Assembly: GCA_031287585.1 (NCBI GenBank)
Contig: JAITST010000223.1
Location: 1-12,073 of the forward strand
Length of the DNA stretch: 12,073 bases
Source: Planctomycetaceae bacterium
GTDB taxonomy: Bacteria; Planctomycetota; Planctomycetia; Pirellulales; Thermoguttaceae
Direction of reading: 5' to 3'
Within the stretch, counting starts at the first letter, position 1; each line of letters begins with the position of its first letter. Made by a program: the position numbers and the translations under genes. The notes beneath the pieces are model-generated. The model saw only the letters and a list, made by a program, of their open reading frames with translations, was not told the origin of the DNA and searched no databases. This document shows positions 1-6,600 of this stretch, piece after piece.

Positions 1-888
1 GCGGATTTTGTTGCGGATTGCGTAGTTCACTATACAAACTTCATACGCCAACGCCCGCCCTTTACCGTCCGCACGCGGCAGAAGCCGTTGCGAGATAACC
101 GCTTGTAACGAGTTCGCTAACTGCATATTGATTAAGTTTTGCTGCGCCGCCGGAAACACCGTTTGAATACGTTGTATCGACTGAACCGAATCCGGCGTGT
201 GCAGCGTCGCGATTACCAAGTGTCCGGTTTCGGCGGCGGTGAGTGCTGTCTCAATTGTTTCCAGCGAACGCATTTCACCGATTACAATCACGTCGGGGTC
301 TTGACGCAGAACACCAACCAACGCCTCCTGAAAAGTCGGAATGTCCGTCAAAACCTCCTGCTGAATCACGATACTCTTCGAGTTGTGGTGAACGAACTCA
401 ACGGGGTCTTCAATCATCACAATCTTCTTACGTTGTTCTTGATTGATGATGTCAACCATCACATTTAACGTCGTCGTTTTACCGGTGCCGGTAGGTCCCG
501 TCACCAACACCAACCCATATGGATACCGCGCGAAATCCTCCAACACCTGCGGCAAACCGAGTTCTTCAAGCGTGCGGATTCGCGTCTCGCAAACACGAAT
601 CGACATCTCTGGTATGAGTGCCTGATAATAAACACTGACACGAACACGCCCGACTCCTTCAAACGTTGTCGAGAAACATAGTTGCTGTTTCTGTTCAAAA
701 TGTTCAATCTGACGCGGTGACGCGATTTCGTGGAGCAACGAATGGAGGTCTTCGCGGGTAAGTTGTTCACCCTTGATTTGACGTATCTCGCCGTGAATAC
801 GCAGAATCGGCGCGACACGGTGAACGAGATGTACATCGCTGGCGTGAAACAGTTTCGCGTGTTCAAGGATGTCTTTGATTTTCCACAT
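1..888 (-). CDS. pilT: PilT twitching-motility ATPase, 3' end outside window
   Basis: Hexameric type IV pilus retraction ATPase of the PilT/GspE secretion-ATPase superfamily, acting at the inner-membrane base of the pilus. Reading the minus strand from 888 gives 296 uninterrupted codons to the window edge, so roughly the last 50-80 residues are missing. The N-terminus has the HASDVHL motif (residues 15-21) typical of PilT. Walker A GPTGTGKTT is at 131-139, an Asp-box IEDPVEF at 159-165, Walker B with VIGEMRSLETI at 202-212 and the His box ETGHLVIATLH at 220-230. These features separate PilT from the loader PilB, which has a zinc-binding tetracysteine and a longer N-domain. The start at 886-888 fits the family N-terminus, although only a C-run and no Shine-Dalgarno precedes it. 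It follows the 1021-2289 gene on the same strand after about 130 nt with a strong hairpin. The small plus-strand ORFs over it are shadows. Confidence 0.95.
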   Translation of the reverse strand, partial: MWKIKDILEHAKLFHASDVHLVHRVAPILRIHGEIRQIKGEQLTREDLHSLLHEIASPRQIEHFEQKQQLCFSTTFEGVGRVRVSVYYQALIPEMSIRVCETRIRTLEELGLPQVLEDFARYPYGLVLVTGPTGTGKTTTLNVMVDIINQEQRKKIVMIEDPVEFVHHNSKSIVIQQEVLTDIPTFQEALVGVLRQDPDVIVIGEMRSLETIETALTAAETGHLVIATLHTPDSVQSIQRIQTVFPAAQQNLINMQLANSLQAVISQRLLPRADGKGRALAYEVCIVNYAIRNKIR

Positions 889-1020
889 GGGGGATTCGTG
901 GGTTATGGATTTTGAGTGTTTTATAATAGGCGGCAACGCAACGACATTCCGGCGGAGTTACCGCGCCTGCTATGAATCCACGCACACTCCGTCGGTTGAA
1001 ACCGACGGCAATACGAGCGT
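889..1020. other. Intergenic spacer upstream of pilT
   Basis: This spacer separates two minus-strand genes. It holds the strong hairpin at 989-1008 and, nearer pilT, an AT-rich stretch (917-928) that reads TATTATAAAA on the minus strand and could be a -10 region. I could not place a good -35. No small gene is visible. Confidence 0.5.
989..1008 (-). terminator. Strong 8-bp GC-rich hairpin after the HhH gene
   Basis: The arms CCGTCGGT (989-996) and ACCGACGG (1001-1008) are perfectly complementary around a 4-nt loop. It lies 13 nt past the stop of the 1021-2289 gene and about 100 nt before pilT. It has no U-run on the minus strand, so it may be a 3'-end stabiliser or a Rho-assisted stop and not a classical intrinsic terminator. 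Confidence 0.5.
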
Positions 1021-2289
1021 CTATTTTTTCTTTTGTTTTGACGCAACTGTTTTCTTCTGCGGCGGCACAGGTTTGCCGGACGGTTTCACGGGCTTTACAT
1101 CCGTTGGCTTCTGCTTTGATACAGGTTTTGACGGCGATTTCTTCGCCGGTGCCGAAGCACTGCTTTGCTTCTCTACTGGTTTCGATTTCTTCACCGGCAG
1201 TGTTGCTGGTTTCGGTGACGATGGTTTCGACGGTTCTGATTTCTTCGTTACCGGTTTTGTTAGTGACGGCTTTGACTGAACCGGTTTCGCTGCCGAATGT
1301 CCTGTTTGCTTCTGCTTCAGTTTCTTTTCCAACGACTTCTTCTTTTTCTTCTTCGACTGCGACAACAAGTCGTCGTCTGTCTCTACGTCGTCGTCCGACG
1401 AGGCAAACGACAGATGCGACTTTATGAACTCGCTCGGTGCTTCTGCATCGTCTATATCCGCGTCATCGTCGTCATCGTCAAGTTTGGCGAGCGGCAACGG
1501 CAACGATATAACCGGTTTTTTAATCTTCGACTTGACCTCCGGCGTAACCAATACCGGTGCCGTCGCGTCGCGCTGCAACGCCTTCGCGTCAACCGTTTTC
1601 AGTACCGCTTGCAGTGCCGTTATGTCCGCATTTTTGTAGAACTCCGCCGCGAACTGGTGTAACGCCATCGCAAAAGCAACCCCGCGATTCTTCGGTATAA
1701 CACGTTCAAGTCCCGAAACGTTCTCACGTGTTTTGTCGTCACTAACCCGTGTCAGGTCGAGCAAGCGGAATATCCGAAGTGATGCCTCGTCGAGCGGTAT
1801 GTTATGACCGTCGAGTGCAACTTGGTAAACGTAATCTGCCATAAACCGCGTACAACCTTTCACAACCCGCGTCCCGCTCTCACGGTCAAAATACGTGTCG
1901 GTTATCGAGAGCAGGTATTCGTGAGCGTGCGTGATGGTCTTCTTGCGCAACTCTTCAAGGTCGAAGTTGTAACGCGAATGCGCCTCGAAAATCGTTTGCA
2001 GTGTAAACTTCACACGATTCCCCGCCGCGAGCGGGTCAGGCAACTGCGACAACTTCTCCGCGATTTCGTACTCACTGGAAACACGCACTTCGTTCCAATC
2101 AATGTAATAATGTTCGAGAATCCCCATCGCGTGGTCGGCGGCATCAATGCTGGCGTTTTCAAGTACGGCAGCGTAAATAAGATGTTCAAGAATAGTACGC
2201 GAAGGCGGTGCTGGCAGTTTATCATAACGTTTATGAATCAACTTCTGCAACGCTTTAATTTTGCCGGTAGTATTTAAGTTTTGTGACAT
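1021..2289 (-). CDS. Endonuclease III-like HhH protein with acidic run and lysine/proline-rich tail
   Basis: A 422-residue protein. The N-terminal ~240 residues have the helical look of the HhH-GPD/endonuclease III fold: APPSRTILEHLIYAAVLENA near the start, an ILEHYYIDWNEVRVSS segment, a hairpin-like stretch (FMADYVYQVALDGHNIPLDE) and GLERVIPKNRG. This pattern matches, from memory, a planctomycete family annotated as endonuclease III-like. The catalytic lysine of true Nth (LPGVGRKTA) is not visible and no C-terminal four-cysteine iron-sulfur loop exists, so glycosylase activity is doubtful. After the domain come a run of six aspartates (DDDDDDADIDDAE) and then ~120 residues rich in K, P, S and A that resemble histone-H1-like tails and probably bind nucleic acid. 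I prefer the ATG at 2287-2289 because a promoter just upstream (2346-2373) would make the other in-frame ATG at 2337 almost leaderless and the extra 16 residues look non-domain. No clear Shine-Dalgarno. Confidence 0.85.
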   Translation of the reverse strand: MSQNLNTTGKIKALQKLIHKRYDKLPAPPSRTILEHLIYAAVLENASIDAADHAMGILEHYYIDWNEVRVSSEYEIAEKLSQLPDPLAAGNRVKFTLQTIFEAHSRYNFDLEELRKKTITHAHEYLLSITDTYFDRESGTRVVKGCTRFMADYVYQVALDGHNIPLDEASLRIFRLLDLTRVSDDKTRENVSGLERVIPKNRGVAFAMALHQFAAEFYKNADITALQAVLKTVDAKALQRDATAPVLVTPEVKSKIKKPVISLPLPLAKLDDDDDDADIDDAEAPSEFIKSHLSFASSDDDVETDDDLLSQSKKKKKKSLEKKLKQKQTGHSAAKPVQSKPSLTKPVTKKSEPSKPSSPKPATLPVKKSKPVEKQSSASAPAKKSPSKPVSKQKPTDVKPVKPSGKPVPPQKKTVASKQKKK

Positions 2290-2345
2290 AGGAAAAAATA
2301 TATTGGTTATTCGGTTTGGTAGTGTACAATAAAACACAAAAGCAG

Positions 2346-2373
2346 ATTATACAAAATACAGGCAGAATTGCAA
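2346..2373 (-). promoter_or_regulatory. Sigma70-type promoter for the HhH gene
   Basis: On the minus strand TTGCAA (2368-2373) is followed after 16 nt by a perfect TATAAT (2346-2351), pointing at the 1021-2289 gene. The expected start point is near 2338-2340, giving a leader of about 50 nt to the ATG at 2289. It is inferred from consensus match only. Confidence 0.5.
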
Positions 2374-2404
2374 GATACGGCGCACGGAATTATTATGGGT
2401 ATCC

Positions 2405-2431
2405 AAGCATCGTGAAAAGTTTACGATACTT
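2405..2431 (-). terminator. Hairpin downstream of the DUF3592-like gene
   Basis: The arms AAGCATCGT (2405-2413) and ACGATACTT (2423-2431) pair over nine positions with one mismatch around a 9-nt loop. It sits about 33 nt beyond the stop of the 2464-2841 gene and before the next promoter on that strand, a sensible place for transcription to end. No U-run follows on the minus strand, so the call is moderate. Confidence 0.4.
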
Positions 2432-2463
2432 GTGTATAGCACGTGTTCATTTGATATTCTCTC

Positions 2464-2841
2464 TTATTTCCGTATCATTACTACCAATTTTACACAGACC
2501 ACAACAATAAACAACCATGATAACATCACATAGTTCGCCGTTCCCGTTGCGGCGCGAACGATGTGCGGGGCGGAGGGAAGATAAATGATATGAACAACCT
2601 CACCCACAACACGTTGGTAATCGCTCATAACATTTTGAACATTGTGAGTGATTTGGTTTTGGTCGGTAAAACTCAAAGTCGCAATCGCTCTGCCGCGATC
2701 ACCCCGCTCTACCGCGATAACAGTTACGTTAGTTTTTATACCTTGATTTAACAAACGAACGATTGTTACCGATTGGGAAATCGTGACAAACGAAAACACA
2801 ACTATCACGGCAAACAGCACTACAATCCTATTTATCTTCAT
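2464..2841 (-). CDS. DUF3592-like two-TM membrane protein
   Basis: A 125-residue protein with a hydrophobic N-terminal helix (about residues 5-24, VVLFAVIVVFSFVTI), a small soluble middle and a second hydrophobic helix near the C-terminus (about 102-120, MLSWLFIVVVCVKLVVM) ending in basic residues. The middle has the VTVIAVERGDRGRAIATLSF and GEVVHIIYLP pieces, i.e. the x-V-x-Y-x-P strand typical of DUF3592 proteins between two membrane helices. Function of the family is not known. The ATG at 2839-2841 lies inside the last codons of the LigD-PE gene, overlapping it by 14 nt, so translational coupling is likely. A longer in-frame version begins with TTG at 2856 and is less attractive. Confidence 0.75.
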   Translation of the reverse strand: MKINRIVVLFAVIVVFSFVTISQSVTIVRLLNQGIKTNVTVIAVERGDRGRAIATLSFTDQNQITHNVQNVMSDYQRVVGEVVHIIYLPSAPHIVRAATGTANYVMLSWLFIVVVCVKLVVMIRK

Positions 2842-3196
2842 CACATTCCACTTCAACCATAGGCAGAAACGCTAGCCCGTCTTCGTACAACTGTGCCAAG
2901 TACATTAAACCGTTTTCACCCATCAAGAATGCGCGGCTTCTTAACATCGGCATATAATTTCCTTTCATTATACACCGAACGCTGCCGCGATTGTCTGAAA
3001 CTTCACCTTCATAATCAAGGTACTCAAGCCGGTGGGCGGGCAACCTCTTCGCGTCAACCCTGACCGTTTTATGTTCAAGCAAATTCGGCTGCGGCTCAAA
3101 CGACCACGTCAACAACGAGAAACCGTCTTCCAACATAAAATCCCAATGGGTGTCGTCGGGAGTTGTGTGTTCTAGTATGACAAATTGCCGTAGCAT
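2828..3196 (-). CDS. Stand-alone LigD-type 3'-phosphoesterase-domain protein
   Basis: A 122-residue protein matching the phosphoesterase (PE) domain found at the N-terminus of bacterial LigD, which trims 3'-phosphate and 3'-ribonucleoside ends during non-homologous end joining. Visible landmarks are FVILEH (His10), HWDFMLE (His17, Asp19), AHRLEYLDYEG (His55, Tyr59) and SDNRGSVRCIMKGNY. The spacing of His10, His17-x-Asp19 and His55-x3-Tyr59 parallels the metal and phosphate site known from Pseudomonas LigD. The arginine of the usual H-x-D-L-R-L-E motif is Met21 here. There is no ligase or polymerase domain and no Ku gene in the window, so it acts alone or with unlinked partners. The ATG at 3194-3196 is chosen because GAGGTG lies about 7 nt upstream; the longer ORF starts with GTG at 3205 inside that Shine-Dalgarno. 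It is the first gene of a pair with the DUF3592-like gene. Confidence 0.82.
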   Translation of the reverse strand: MLRQFVILEHTTPDDTHWDFMLEDGFSLLTWSFEPQPNLLEHKTVRVDAKRLPAHRLEYLDYEGEVSDNRGSVRCIMKGNYMPMLRSRAFLMGENGLMYLAQLYEDGLAFLPMVEVECDEDK

Positions 3197-3374
3197 GTGT
3201 TTCACCTCTTATAAATAAATTGTTTCATACAAAGGGATACCGTGAACATTCACGATAGTTCACCCATTTTATCAAACATCCCTACTCGTTACAAGACAAC
3301 CGCGCGGGTGAAATATGCAAAACAAAATTTGTACGTTCGACGGCGTTAGCGGTTTTTGTATGTTAGAGTCCTGT

Positions 3375-4226
3375 ATGCGAAACTTTACTTTATGCCGGTT
3401 TCGGCTCACCGTTTTTACCGCGTTGCTCGTTGCGGCGATTTTGTTGTTGACGGTTTGTGGTTGCGCGATTTGTAAGAAGTTTACAAAGCCAGCGTCCGCA
3501 ACGCCGTCAGTAGCCGCTAGCGACGTAACTACTCTACCGCCGTCAACATCTGATACGGTTGTACGCGGTAGTGACGCGGTTACGTCTTCTGCTGCAACAA
3601 CCGAAGTTGCGAAACCGATTGTTGTTAGCGAGACGATTAGTAACGTTGTTGTCGATGATACGGCGTTACGCGCGGCAAAGACGCGGATTGACGAACTCGA
3701 ACGGAAGGTCGTTTCACTCGAAGGTGATGTTGTTGGTCGCGACATAACGATTCGGTCGCTCAAACAGACAGCGGAAGCGTTGACGGTTGCGAAACCTGTA
3801 ACAACGTTACCGACACCGATGATTCCGGTGAACGGAGTTGAGGTGAAGAAAGTTGACGGGGCGGTTCGCGTAGTTGTGCCGAGTGCTATGATTTTTGAGG
3901 ATGGAACACTCGACAAGATTAAACCGTCGGGTGAAGACGTGCTGCTGAAAGTGGTGACGGAATTGGAATCGAATTTTCCGAACAAAGCGATTGCGGTAGA
4001 GGGCTACATTGATTCGATGTCGTTAGACCCCAACGACCCGTCGCAACTCCTCAACCTCTCGGCATATCAGGCAAGGGTAGTAGTAAACCATCTGATAAAC
4101 GCCGCCCGTGTGAATCCCGAACATCTAAAAATGGCGGGTTGCGGAGCGGCATCACCAATAGCCGACAACGCAACCGAAGAAGGTCGGGCGAAGAACCGGC
4201 GAATTGAATTTGTGGTTGTGGAATGA
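3375..4226 (+). CDS. OmpA-family C-terminal domain lipoprotein
   Basis: A peptidoglycan-associated envelope protein. The preferred start (ATG 3375) gives an N-terminal signal with basic n-region (MRNFTLCRFR), a hydrophobic core and VCGC as a lipobox-like end, predicting a lipoprotein with Cys30 as first mature residue. Next come an S/T/V-rich linker, a short heptad-like coiled coil (ALRAAKTRIDELERKVVSLE) and an OmpA/MotB domain in the last ~120 residues: MIFEDGTLDKIKPSGEDVL, VEGYIDS, LSAYQARVVVNHLI, GCGAASPIADN and EGRAKNRRIEFVV. The family's G-H-T-D motif is GYID here and the arginine of LSxxRAxxV is a glutamine, so two of the classical diaminopimelate-contact positions are altered or shifted. 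An alternative ATG at 3315 with GGGTGA before it would add 20 residues ahead of the signal. It is divergent from the LigD-PE gene across a 178-nt gap. Confidence 0.87.
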   Translation: MRNFTLCRFRLTVFTALLVAAILLLTVCGCAICKKFTKPASATPSVAASDVTTLPPSTSDTVVRGSDAVTSSAATTEVAKPIVVSETISNVVVDDTALRAAKTRIDELERKVVSLEGDVVGRDITIRSLKQTAEALTVAKPVTTLPTPMIPVNGVEVKKVDGAVRVVVPSAMIFEDGTLDKIKPSGEDVLLKVVTELESNFPNKAIAVEGYIDSMSLDPNDPSQLLNLSAYQARVVVNHLINAARVNPEHLKMAGCGAASPIADNATEEGRAKNRRIEFVVVE

Positions 4227-4259
4227 TGTTTTATACCGATAACTAACCGTACGCTGCTG

Positions 4260-4442
4260 TTATTTTTGAATGGTATCCGCCAAGTACAACAACCTGAAAT
4301 GCCTACCAACGATGCGAAGAAAGATGTGATAATACTTTTGCCTACATAAGGCAACTTCTAAAAACTCCACGATTTCGTTCAGCAAGTCCCTAATTTTACG
4401 GGGTTTGTTGTTTTGAGTCAATAGGTTTTTAGAAGATGTCAT
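4260..4442 (-). pseudogene. Small relic ORF related to the one at 11887-11955
   Basis: A 60-codon ORF whose middle, PRKIRDLLNEIVEFLEVA, has a diverged counterpart at the right end of the window in the opposite orientation (KIMNLLNEKVEFLDVT). About three quarters of 69 nt match by eye (4350-4418 against 11887-11955), and many differences within the LLNE..EFL block fall at third codon positions, suggesting that both derive from real coding sequence. Downstream of the shared block this copy is short and unremarkable. I do not recognise the parent family; an N-terminal fragment of a mobile-element protein is one possibility. Confidence 0.4.
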
Positions 4443-4556
4443 AAGTTGTCACCGTTGTCGAATGATTATCCGTCCTCCAAATTACGTTTTTTTATCAAAA
4501 AGCGACTTTAAATTTTATAATTCACCATAATTTCACGAAAAACTTCGTTCTACCCC

Positions 4557-4586
4557 TTGAAAAATTTTTGTTTTCTGTTCTACTTT
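4557..4586 (+). promoter_or_regulatory. Possible nhaD promoter
   Basis: TTGAAA (4557-4562) and TACTTT (4581-4586) are separated by 18 nt in an AT-rich tract, 86 nt before the nhaD ATG. The -10 match is only moderate. A better -10 (TATAAT, 4516-4521) has no good -35. Confidence 0.25.
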
Positions 4587-4672
4587 TATCGGCGAGTTTT
4601 TTTCGTCACATTCTGGGGTTGCCCTGAATGTCTCCTGTAAATTCAATCTCTATTAAATCCGAAAGGACAAAA

Positions 4673-6508
4673 ATGTCAGAACAAAGTGGCACTAACAAAA
4701 AATCACATGACGAACATCACGAGGCGAGCAAGCAGCCGTCTTATGGTCTTGTGTTGACCGCGATTGTTATTGTATTACTCGCTTATGTTGGTTTACTGGT
4801 CGCTGGTTTGCCGCAACAATGGACGAATGAAGCGAACACTGTTCACGAACACGGTACCGACGACCACGCCGGTCATAATCACGCTACCGACGACCACGCT
4901 GGTCATGACCATGCTACTGATGACGACCACGCTGGACATAATCACGCCGAACACGACCACGCGGCTCACGATGGTCACGGTCATACTGACCACGCCGTTG
5001 CCGCAACTGATGGCGGCAGCGACAAGCAGAGTCCGCCGTTGTTTATGATATTTCCGTTTGCGATGTTGTTACTCGCGATTGCTGTGTTTCCGTTGATACC
5101 GGCTACTGCACATTGGTGGGAGAGCAACTTGCACCGTTTCTATGTCGCGGCGGGTTTGGGTGTTTTGACATTGTTGTACTACGGTTTTGTCTGTAACTTT
5201 CCGATTGACTTACATTGGCCCGGACATGCGTTGACGAATCCGTCTGACGGAGCGTTTGCTATGATGAGTACGATATTCACAAACGCAATCATTAGCGAAT
5301 TTATTCCGTTCATCGTTTTGTTGTTCGCGTTATACTCAATCGCCGGAGGTATCCGAATCAAAGGCGACCTGAAAGCAAGCCCGCGAACGAACTCAATCAT
5401 TCTGCTAATCGGTGCGGTGATGGCGAGTTTTGTCGGAACAACCGGTGCGGCGATGTTGTTGATTCGTCTGTTGCTAGATACAAACAAAGAACGTAAGTAC
5501 AAAGTACATACCGTTGTCTTCTTCATATTCATCGTTTGTAACTGCGGCGGCTGCTTGCTGCCAACTGGTGACCCGCCGTTGTTTTTGGGTTACTTACGCG
5601 GTGTTGATTTCCTTTGGCCTATGCACCTTTGGGCAGAGTGGGCGTTTGTCAACTTGATGCTAATTGCACTTTACTTCCTATTCGACGCGATTTTCTACTA
5701 TCCGCATGAGTCGAAGGGTGACAAGGCGAACGATGCGGCACACACCGAACCGCTCGCGATACTCGGTTGGAAACTGAACGTGCCGTTGTTGTTAGGTGTC
5801 GTTCTCGCTGTTATGTTCCTTGCGCCGGAGAAAAATTTCTTCGATGGTCTTGGTATCAAACAAATCGTTGCCGCATCTGGTTTACAGGTGGAACCGTGGT
5901 ATCCGCCTTACTTTTTACGTGAGGCGATGCAGGTATTGTTCGTGCTGATTTCGATTGCGGGCGGCTCGTTTGCGATTCGTAAGGAAAACGATTTCAATTT
6001 CAACGCGATTGTCGAAGTCGCGGCGTTGTTCTTTGGGATATTTATTTGTATGCAAGCACCGTTACAAATTCTCGACGCACAAGGTAAGAACCTGCCGCTC
6101 AAGACTCCTATTCACTACTACTGGGCAACGGGTTCGTTGTCGTCAGTTTTGGATAACGCACCAACTTATGTTGTGTTCTTTGAAGCCGCGAAGGCACAGG
6201 AAAAAGCGAAGCGTGTGGAAGCGGAAAAGGCAGGCGGCGTGACACTGGAAGAGTACGAGAAACGCAGTAATACACGATTGAAAGTAGCCGACGGCGAAAT
6301 TGACTGGCTATTGTTGGTTGCGATCTCGTTAGGTTCGGTGTTTATGGGAGCAATGACGTATATCGGTAACGGACCAAATTTTATGGTAAAAGCAATCGCC
6401 GAACAGTCCGGTATAAAAATGCCAAGTTTCTTCGGATATATGATATACAGTTGTTTGATTCTGTTACCAATTTACGCACTGATGAACTACTTGTTCTTGT
6501 TGCGTTAG
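4673..6508 (+). CDS. nhaD: NhaD-type Na+/H+ antiporter with His-rich loop
   Basis: An inner-membrane ion-transporter-superfamily protein that should exchange Na+ (or Li+) for H+. The 611-residue product has roughly a dozen hydrophobic segments. Family landmarks are ASFVGTTGAAMLLIRLLL, NCGGCLLPTGDPPLFLGY followed by LRGVDFLWP, and LSSVLDNAPTYVVFF near the C-terminal half, all typical of NhaD/ArsB-like transporters. An extra N-terminal helix (about 24-46) precedes a 50-residue segment (58-107) with 17 histidines, then the canonical transporter begins near residue 121. The charged N-terminus suggests the His segment faces the periplasm. The ATG at 4673 has AAAGGA 5 nt upstream; the in-frame ATG at 4628 lacks such a site. 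The gene stands alone; the next gene follows after 92 nt. Confidence 0.9.
   Translation: MSEQSGTNKKSHDEHHEASKQPSYGLVLTAIVIVLLAYVGLLVAGLPQQWTNEANTVHEHGTDDHAGHNHATDDHAGHDHATDDDHAGHNHAEHDHAAHDGHGHTDHAVAATDGGSDKQSPPLFMIFPFAMLLLAIAVFPLIPATAHWWESNLHRFYVAAGLGVLTLLYYGFVCNFPIDLHWPGHALTNPSDGAFAMMSTIFTNAIISEFIPFIVLLFALYSIAGGIRIKGDLKASPRTNSIILLIGAVMASFVGTTGAAMLLIRLLLDTNKERKYKVHTVVFFIFIVCNCGGCLLPTGDPPLFLGYLRGVDFLWPMHLWAEWAFVNLMLIALYFLFDAIFYYPHESKGDKANDAAHTEPLAILGWKLNVPLLLGVVLAVMFLAPEKNFFDGLGIKQIVAASGLQVEPWYPPYFLREAMQVLFVLISIAGGSFAIRKENDFNFNAIVEVAALFFGIFICMQAPLQILDAQGKNLPLKTPIHYYWATGSLSSVLDNAPTYVVFFEAAKAQEKAKRVEAEKAGGVTLEEYEKRSNTRLKVADGEIDWLLLVAISLGSVFMGAMTYIGNGPNFMVKAIAEQSGIKMPSFFGYMIYSCLILLPIYALMNYLFLLR
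4844..4993 (+). repeat. In-frame His/Asp-rich tandem repeat inside nhaD
   Basis: Imperfect units of about 10-11 codons (TDDHAGHNHA, TDDHAGHDHA, TDDDHAGHNHA, then EHDHAAHDGHGHTDH) build a 50-residue linker with 17 histidines. The DNA units are similar enough to suggest expansion by slippage, but lengths stay in frame. Such linkers commonly bind Zn2+, Ni2+ or Cu2+; binding here is inference. Confidence 0.8.
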
Positions 6509-6521
6509 AATAATTTTACAA

Positions 6522-6562
6522 CTATACTTAACACGTTGTAGATGCAGGTGTCCTGTCTCTGC
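6522..6562 (+). other. Repeat-like intergenic element after nhaD
   Basis: Thirteen nt after the nhaD stop, CTATACTTAACACG (6522-6535) resembles the start of the 25-bp dispersed repeat. It is followed by a GATGCAGG...CTCTGCG segment that can form a short hairpin and loosely resembles the GATGCAAGG...TTTGC segment following the copy at 9494. I treat it as a degraded copy or 3'-UTR structure. Confidence 0.3.
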
Positions 6563-6600
6563 GATGGATAAATTTTAACCCTATTTTTTACATTACTCAA

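Larger units (their letters stand above)
4227..4672. other. AT-rich intergenic region between the OmpA-like and nhaD genes
   Basis: There is no strong intact gene in these 446 nt. Five nt past the OmpA-like stop a TTTATACCGA string resembles the first part of the dispersed repeat described at 9494, 10374 and 11852. A small relic ORF occupies 4260-4442 on the minus strand. From about 4480 the DNA is strongly AT-rich and probably carries the nhaD promoter and leader. I looked for a known sodium or lithium riboswitch shape and could not support one. Confidence 0.5.

Noticed and set aside
139..915. Several ORFs of 60-121 codons on both strands over 139-915
   Set aside because: They are other-frame shadows of the pilT frame, which has unmistakable Walker and His-box motifs through the whole stretch.
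972..1662. Plus-strand ORFs rich in Phe/Ser/Val opposite the basic tail
   Set aside because: They are antisense translations of lysine-rich low-complexity DNA; the minus-strand frame is continuous, with a domain and a promoter.
3242..3263. GTGAAC-N10-GTTCAC inverted repeat between the LigD-PE and OmpA-like genes
   Set aside because: Only 6-bp arms with a 10-nt gap; easily chance, though it lies in a divergent promoter region.
4447..4672. Sodium or lithium riboswitch before nhaD
   Set aside because: I could not find a supported multi-stem fold or known consensus; a covariance search would be needed to revive the idea.
4844..4993. Possible CRISPR-like tandem array
   Set aside because: Units are contiguous, in frame and coding; there are no unique spacers.
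4764..5048. Thr-rich plus-strand ORF and Val-rich minus-strand ORF over the His-rich repeat
   Set aside because: Alternative-frame readings of the tandem His codons inside nhaD; no start signals or domain.
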